Shown: positions 60,131 through 64,000 of the stretch, piece after piece
Numbering within the stretch: position 1 is the stretch's first letter
How the letters are laid out: the number at the start of each line of letters is the position of its first letter
DNA from: Cephalopachus bancanus
Taxonomy: Eukaryota > Chordata > Mammalia > Primates > Tarsiidae
NCBI GenBank assembly: GCA_027257055.1
Contig: JAPVLO010000001.1
Coordinates: 15,089,501 to 15,153,500 of the forward strand
Reading direction: 5' to 3'
Length of the DNA stretch: 64,000 nucleotides
Program-made: the position numbers and the translations under genes
Notes under the pieces: model-generated
What the model was told of the DNA's origin: nothing
Seen by the model: only the letters and a program-made list of their open reading frames with translations
Databases searched by the model: none

Positions 60131-60229
60131 ATTAACCTGGGCTTGGTGGATGGAGAGTTTTTGGAGTGCTAGAAACCACAGAAGTTTCTCCAGGTCTTGC
60201 TAGGGAAGCCGCTGAGCCTCGCCAAGTCT

Positions 60230-61330
60230 GTGGCCAAGGAAATGTGCGTTTGTGCCGTTGTCCGTAAGCTCTGCATCCACTCCGACAGTCGATACGGGGA
60301 CAAAGGGGCCCTAGCTGGGCTTTGTCTCCTCGGAGGTCAATAAAAGTGCTTTCCTGGAAGAAGAAAGTGCAGCTCCTAGTTTTGAGGCCTTGATATATGC
60401 AGAGATGTAAAGTCCTCATCAGAACTTGGCGTGCAAGGCTTCTGTTTCCTTTAGAAGACCGGCAAGGTAATTGGAAAGGCTGGGCCGGGTCCCCGGTGCC
60501 CACATAAATCTCCAGGGGGGTGACGGGCACACAATGGCTGCGCTCCCTCACCATCAGGGTGGCCCGTGTCTGCACTATTTATTAACCGAGATGTGAATGG
60601 GCAATGAAGGGCCCATTTCTATGTTACGTGGGGAGATGTATGGCGACTGCCCGGGGCATCGATTTCCCTCCTCCGTGTATTCTTGGCGGGGATATGGATG
60701 GGGGGGAGCCCGAGTGTGTGGGTGCCCTTATCAGATCCTAGACACTTCCCCCGACCGTCCGCAGCCATTAACCTTGCAGATTATTTGACTTTAGTGATTA
60801 GCGCCGGGCACATAAAACCGTATTGATGGCCGGTCTTGGGTTAGAATGGTGAGCTGAGTTATTAGAGGCTGGATTTTGCTGACTTTGTGATACAAATGAT
60901 AGTATGACGCGGGTGCCGCGAAATTGCTAATTTGTCATTTCTTTCATGGTGTCGCCGCGATGTGGGCCTCCCGCGCGAAGCCCATCCTTGGGCGATGCGG
61001 CCTTCCCGGGGCGGTGTTGAGAGGCAGAAGCTGTCAAGGTGCCCTTTGCCTCGCCGTTTGCTTCCCTTTCAGTGCCATGCCAGGCCGTCACACGCAGTCT
61101 CCCGTGAATGCCAATGCCACCGCAGGAGGCCTCTCTCCCTACTTATTTGTGGTTTCCCACGGGCAAACTGGCGGAGATTCGAAGACTCTGTCGCGCCCTG
61201 GTGACACTGCCCTGGCCGTCGGTGCCGGGCATGGTTTCTCTGGGCCACCAGTGCCTGCAGGTGCATGCGTCCCCCGAAAATGTGCTTTCGCTGCCTGTTC
61301 ATAATGGCGCATCACCACAAAGACAGCCCA
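60230..61330. promoter_or_regulatory. CpG-retaining unique block, candidate regulatory region
   Basis: About 1.1 kb free of recognisable repeats. AT-rich motif words (ttattaaccg, cttatcagatcc, gtgattagcg, cacataaaaccg, tattgatgg, gttattagagg, gctaatttgtc) alternate with CpG-dense patches (gtgtcgccgcgatg, cccgcgcgaag). This mixture is typical of developmental enhancers or poised elements in vertebrates. It does not encode a recognisable protein. Confirmation needs cross-species alignment. Confidence 0.35.
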
Positions 61331-62799
61331 GTTGTCCATCGCGGTGTGGGGCGTGGTCGAAGTCTCATCCTCACACGCGGGGATCTGCTCCCAGCCTGGC
61401 CTGTGGCATCAGCGGAGCCGGCGAGGTGAGAACCACAGAGCTGGGAGGCCGGGAAGGGCCGCGCTGATGATCGCGCTCAGCCCTTCCTCCCTCCTGACGA
61501 GTGAGCAGCCGGGGCCAGGGAAACCAAGAAGCCGAAGAGGGTCAGGGCCCACTTAGCGCCCGTGCCAGCCCTTCAGACCCTCAGCCCAGAGCCCTCCCTG
61601 GACTGGGACGCATCCCTGGAAAGGCAAGACAGCCTGCAGAATGTGTGAGGGCCTCATTCAAAGGTGGGGTCTGCCTGGCCGTCGCTGGGGCTGGTTGACC
61701 TCTCCCTGGCTCCGGGCATCTGAGTGTGACAGATGATGCCCGTGGACGGTGTTGGAGGCAAAGGCAGGGGACAGACAGGCTCTCCTCCAAGGAAGGGAGG
61801 AAGAGGACGCCTCCACTGCGAAATGCATTCTCCTAAGACACTTCAGTTCAGATACGCCTCGACTAGCTGTCCTTCACGAGGTGCCCCTAACCTGCGAGGT
61901 GTAAACAGTGGTGACGCATACACTGAGCATGACAGCCTGGGCCAGCCTGTGTGAAGAAATAACGTGCATCAGAGCCGAACAGCTTAAACTTCGGCTTGGG
62001 CACCTGCGTCCGATCTTTCCTTGCAGCCAGAGTCTTCCACGGACACGCAGGGGGCCTCGGGGTTCTTTCTACACTGCTCGTCTCTGGCCTCATGGGCACA
62101 GAACTCCAGAGCGTGCTTCACTGATGGACTGATTGATTCATTCATTCATAGCGCTTATTGAGCACCTGTCCTGGTCTAGGCTCTGCAGGCGAGGTGCTCA
62201 ACACGGCCAGTCCTGTCCTCAGGGAGTGCCACAGTCATGCAGGGAAGAGGCTGGAGCGGGTGGCTGTGGGACCAGAAAGCAGGGCCGGCTGCGGGGATCC
62301 AGCTGGGGCCCTCGCCCGAGAGTGAGCAGGTAACGGGTGTTTACGGAGCCTTTGCTAGTGAACACCCATGATCCCCAAGGCGTTTGTGGGGCTGGCCTCA
62401 AGACCACGATATCTTCCATAGTGGGTATCCCGTGGCAGTTCTTATTGCTAAAAGTGCTCCTAATTTTTGAAAACGTTTCTCTTTTCCTTTTTTTTTTTAA
62501 CAGAATTCAGAATTTTTATTTTCTTCCTCTCTCTTTTCTTGTATCTTCCCAATTCCGTGCAAGCAAAATGCTTTTAATGTCCCCGTAGGGTCACAGGAAT
62601 GTCTGTACAAGCAGCGGCCAGCAGTCACAGGCCCTTCTCTTTGGCCGAGGTGGCCCTAAGATAGCCAAAGTTGTCAAAGTCCTCCCCAGCTCCTTGGATG
62701 GTTTCTCTGCCCAGCGTCCTCACACTCCCCTGGGTTGGATTCTAAGGGCCGTCCTGGAGAAGCCAGTTTGCTCTAACTGAGCTGGGCCCCCCGCATGCC
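61331..62799. other. Unassigned sequence
   Basis: Mixed GC-rich sequence, with an L2/MIR-like end at 62125-62235 ('ttcattcattcatagcgcttattgagcacctgtc...gtctaggctctg') and a T run at 62491-62500. No gene recognised. Confidence 0.45.
62125..62235 (-). mobile_element. L2/MIR-like 3' end
   Basis: 'ttattgagcacctgtcctggtctaggctctgcagg...tcctgtcctcagggagtg' is the antisense of an L2/MIR terminus. Confidence 0.6.
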
Positions 62800-62990
62800 G
62801 CCCAGGGAAAGAACTGGGCCGCCCTACGTTGTCCGGGAAGTGCGCCAGGCTGGCCTTGCCCTGCCCAGGGAAAAAGCTGGGCCATCCCCGCTTTGTTCGG
62901 GAAGTGAGCCTGGGCGGCTGGCTCTGCAGCTCCCTGGGAAAGAGCCGGGCCGCCCCACGTGGCCTGGGAAGTGAGCTGTGTGGTACTTGC
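62800..62990 (+). repeat. Three-copy minisatellite, about 63-68 bp
   Basis: Units start at about 62800, 62863 and 62931, and share 'c(c)cagggaaa(g/a)a', 'ctgggcc', '(g/c)ggaagtg(a/c)g'. The first period is 63 bp, so the 114-codon minus frame (62742-63086) repeats AQ(L/F)FPWA-like residues. I do not think it is a gene. Confidence 0.8.
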
Positions 62991-63619
62991 GTGGCCCGGG
63001 CTGGTCCTGGCTTGGCCTCCTGCTGCCTGCAGAGCCCTGCAGACTGTTTCGTAAGTGGTCATGTATTTTTCCGTCACTGGACACATACTGTCTGGCTGCC
63101 TCTATATTTGTGATACTGTCTTTATTTCTCCCCAGTTACAAAGTGGTGATGTTCTGTGTCTGTCCTTCCAGTTTCATTTTTACTGACTGGAATAGTCCAT
63201 GAAGAGGACTCCCGTAAACCTTTGAAGTGTTCCCTCAATCTGCATTTTACATTCAAGCTATATCTCGAAGGCTGGTTCTGGTCCCCAGAAGTGGTGTAAG
63301 AACCCTTTGCCGGGTCATGTGTTCCCAATACAGCTCAGGTCTAGAGTGAGGGTTGCCATGATTATGGAAATATAAAGCACTTTCCTCTTCCTTGCCCTCA
63401 AGGTGATTTCTGATAAAAATGGGGAGATGAGGTTTTTCAGAGTCCGTTATGCAGCAATACAGTGTTTAATAACGTAAGAGAAAATGGGCATTGTTGACAA
63501 GCCATGGTTCATTGCGAGGGATTATGTGATCATGGGACTTGGAGTTTACCGGCAGGGGGAAGCCTGAGGTCGTGGGAGACCTGGTGGTCTGGGGACCTGG
63601 CTCTGGTTTGACGATGGGA

Positions 63620-63770
63620 GCTGTCATGGCGGTTAAGAGCATGGATTCTGGAACAGCCTCTCTGTCTCTTCCACATGCCGGGTGCATGGCCTTGTTAAGT
63701 CACCTTCTTTATTTCCTCATTGGTACAAAGGGGATATTCCCAGACCCCTCTCCTAGGGCCCCGGGAGGGT
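63620..63770 (+). mobile_element. MIR SINE
   Basis: 'ggcggttaagagcatggattctgg' leads to 'catggccttgttaagtcacc...tttatttcctcattggtacaaaggggat', the MIR order from 5' to core. Confidence 0.75.
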
Positions 63771-64000
63771 CCCGAGCGGTCCTGTGTGGAGTTCTCTGCA
63801 CGTTTAGCCCTGATGCTCTGTAAGTGGGAGGGGTGAGTGCTGCTTCCTAATCTCCCTCCTCACGCTAGCATTCCATGGTTCTGACCAGAAAAAGCTCCAT
63901 AGAAGGTGTGGGATTGGAGCTGGGGGTGGGCTTGGGAGGCAGGGAGGTGAGGAGAGCCCTCTAATGGCCAGAAGCCTGGGAGGCCAACATGGCGGCCTTT

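Overview
The window reads as nuclear DNA of a primate. It carries about two dozen Alu elements (7SL-derived SINEs) of two ages: old J-like copies and a younger, much less diverged group. The younger group has its own diagnostic features: a left arm with GCGGGTTCGAGACCCGC, then AACTTGGCGAGACC, an ACAATAAAT linker, GGCTGAGGCGGAAGGATCGC, and a tail beginning GAGACTCCAACTC. These do not match the human AluS/Y pattern as I know it, nor the usual lemur/loris dimer. A non-anthropoid primate (tarsier or strepsirrhine) is therefore my inference, not a demonstrated assignment. Old L2, MIR, MER20-like and L1M fragments fit a mammalian background.

I can support no intact protein-coding gene, tRNA, rRNA or CRISPR array. 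The long open frames arise from stop-poor GC-rich DNA or from tandem repeats. The only real coding remnants are LINE-1 ORF2 pieces, above all the 3' part of ORF2 at 7.2-8.6 kb, which is 5'-truncated and frameshifted.

Layout. 0-9 kb: GC-rich single-copy sequence with L1 and Alu insertions, including an L1+Alu composite inside one 14-bp target duplication. 9-15 kb: Alus, an L2 3' end, and an old L1 split by a trimeric Alu. 15.27-16.27 kb: a 23-bp minisatellite with higher-order structure. 16.3-20 kb: an AT-richer stretch, a MER20-like element and an L2 fragment. 21-25 kb: young Alus, two of them short and 5'-truncated, a nested Alu pair and an L1 3' end. 25.8-28.1 kb: an L1M 3' half in + orientation carrying a small polyadenylated LTR-like retrosequence and an Alu. 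31.86-32.85 kb: a purine tract followed by a strong CpG island with a consensus splice donor, the best promoter candidate in the window. 35.2-37.7 kb: a CA-rich array followed by a TG-rich array, the latter holding an inverted copy of 160 bp from about 0.9 kb downstream. 43.4-45.6 kb: more TG-rich minisatellites. 47.8-48.8 kb: an L1M 3' end with a young Alu. 52.24-52.5 kb: degenerate telomere-like GGGTTA/GGGTTG repeats. 53-64 kb: mostly single-copy sequence with CpG retention and clustered AT-rich motifs that resemble developmental regulatory DNA; conservation cannot be tested here.

The many GC-rich minisatellites, G-rich telomere-like repeats and CpG-rich DNA fit a chromosome-end-proximal, recombination-prone, gene-poor interval. 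The main interest is mutational: template-switch inversion, an apparent twin-primed Alu, repeated Alu truncation at one point, and an Alu nested in an L1 tail.
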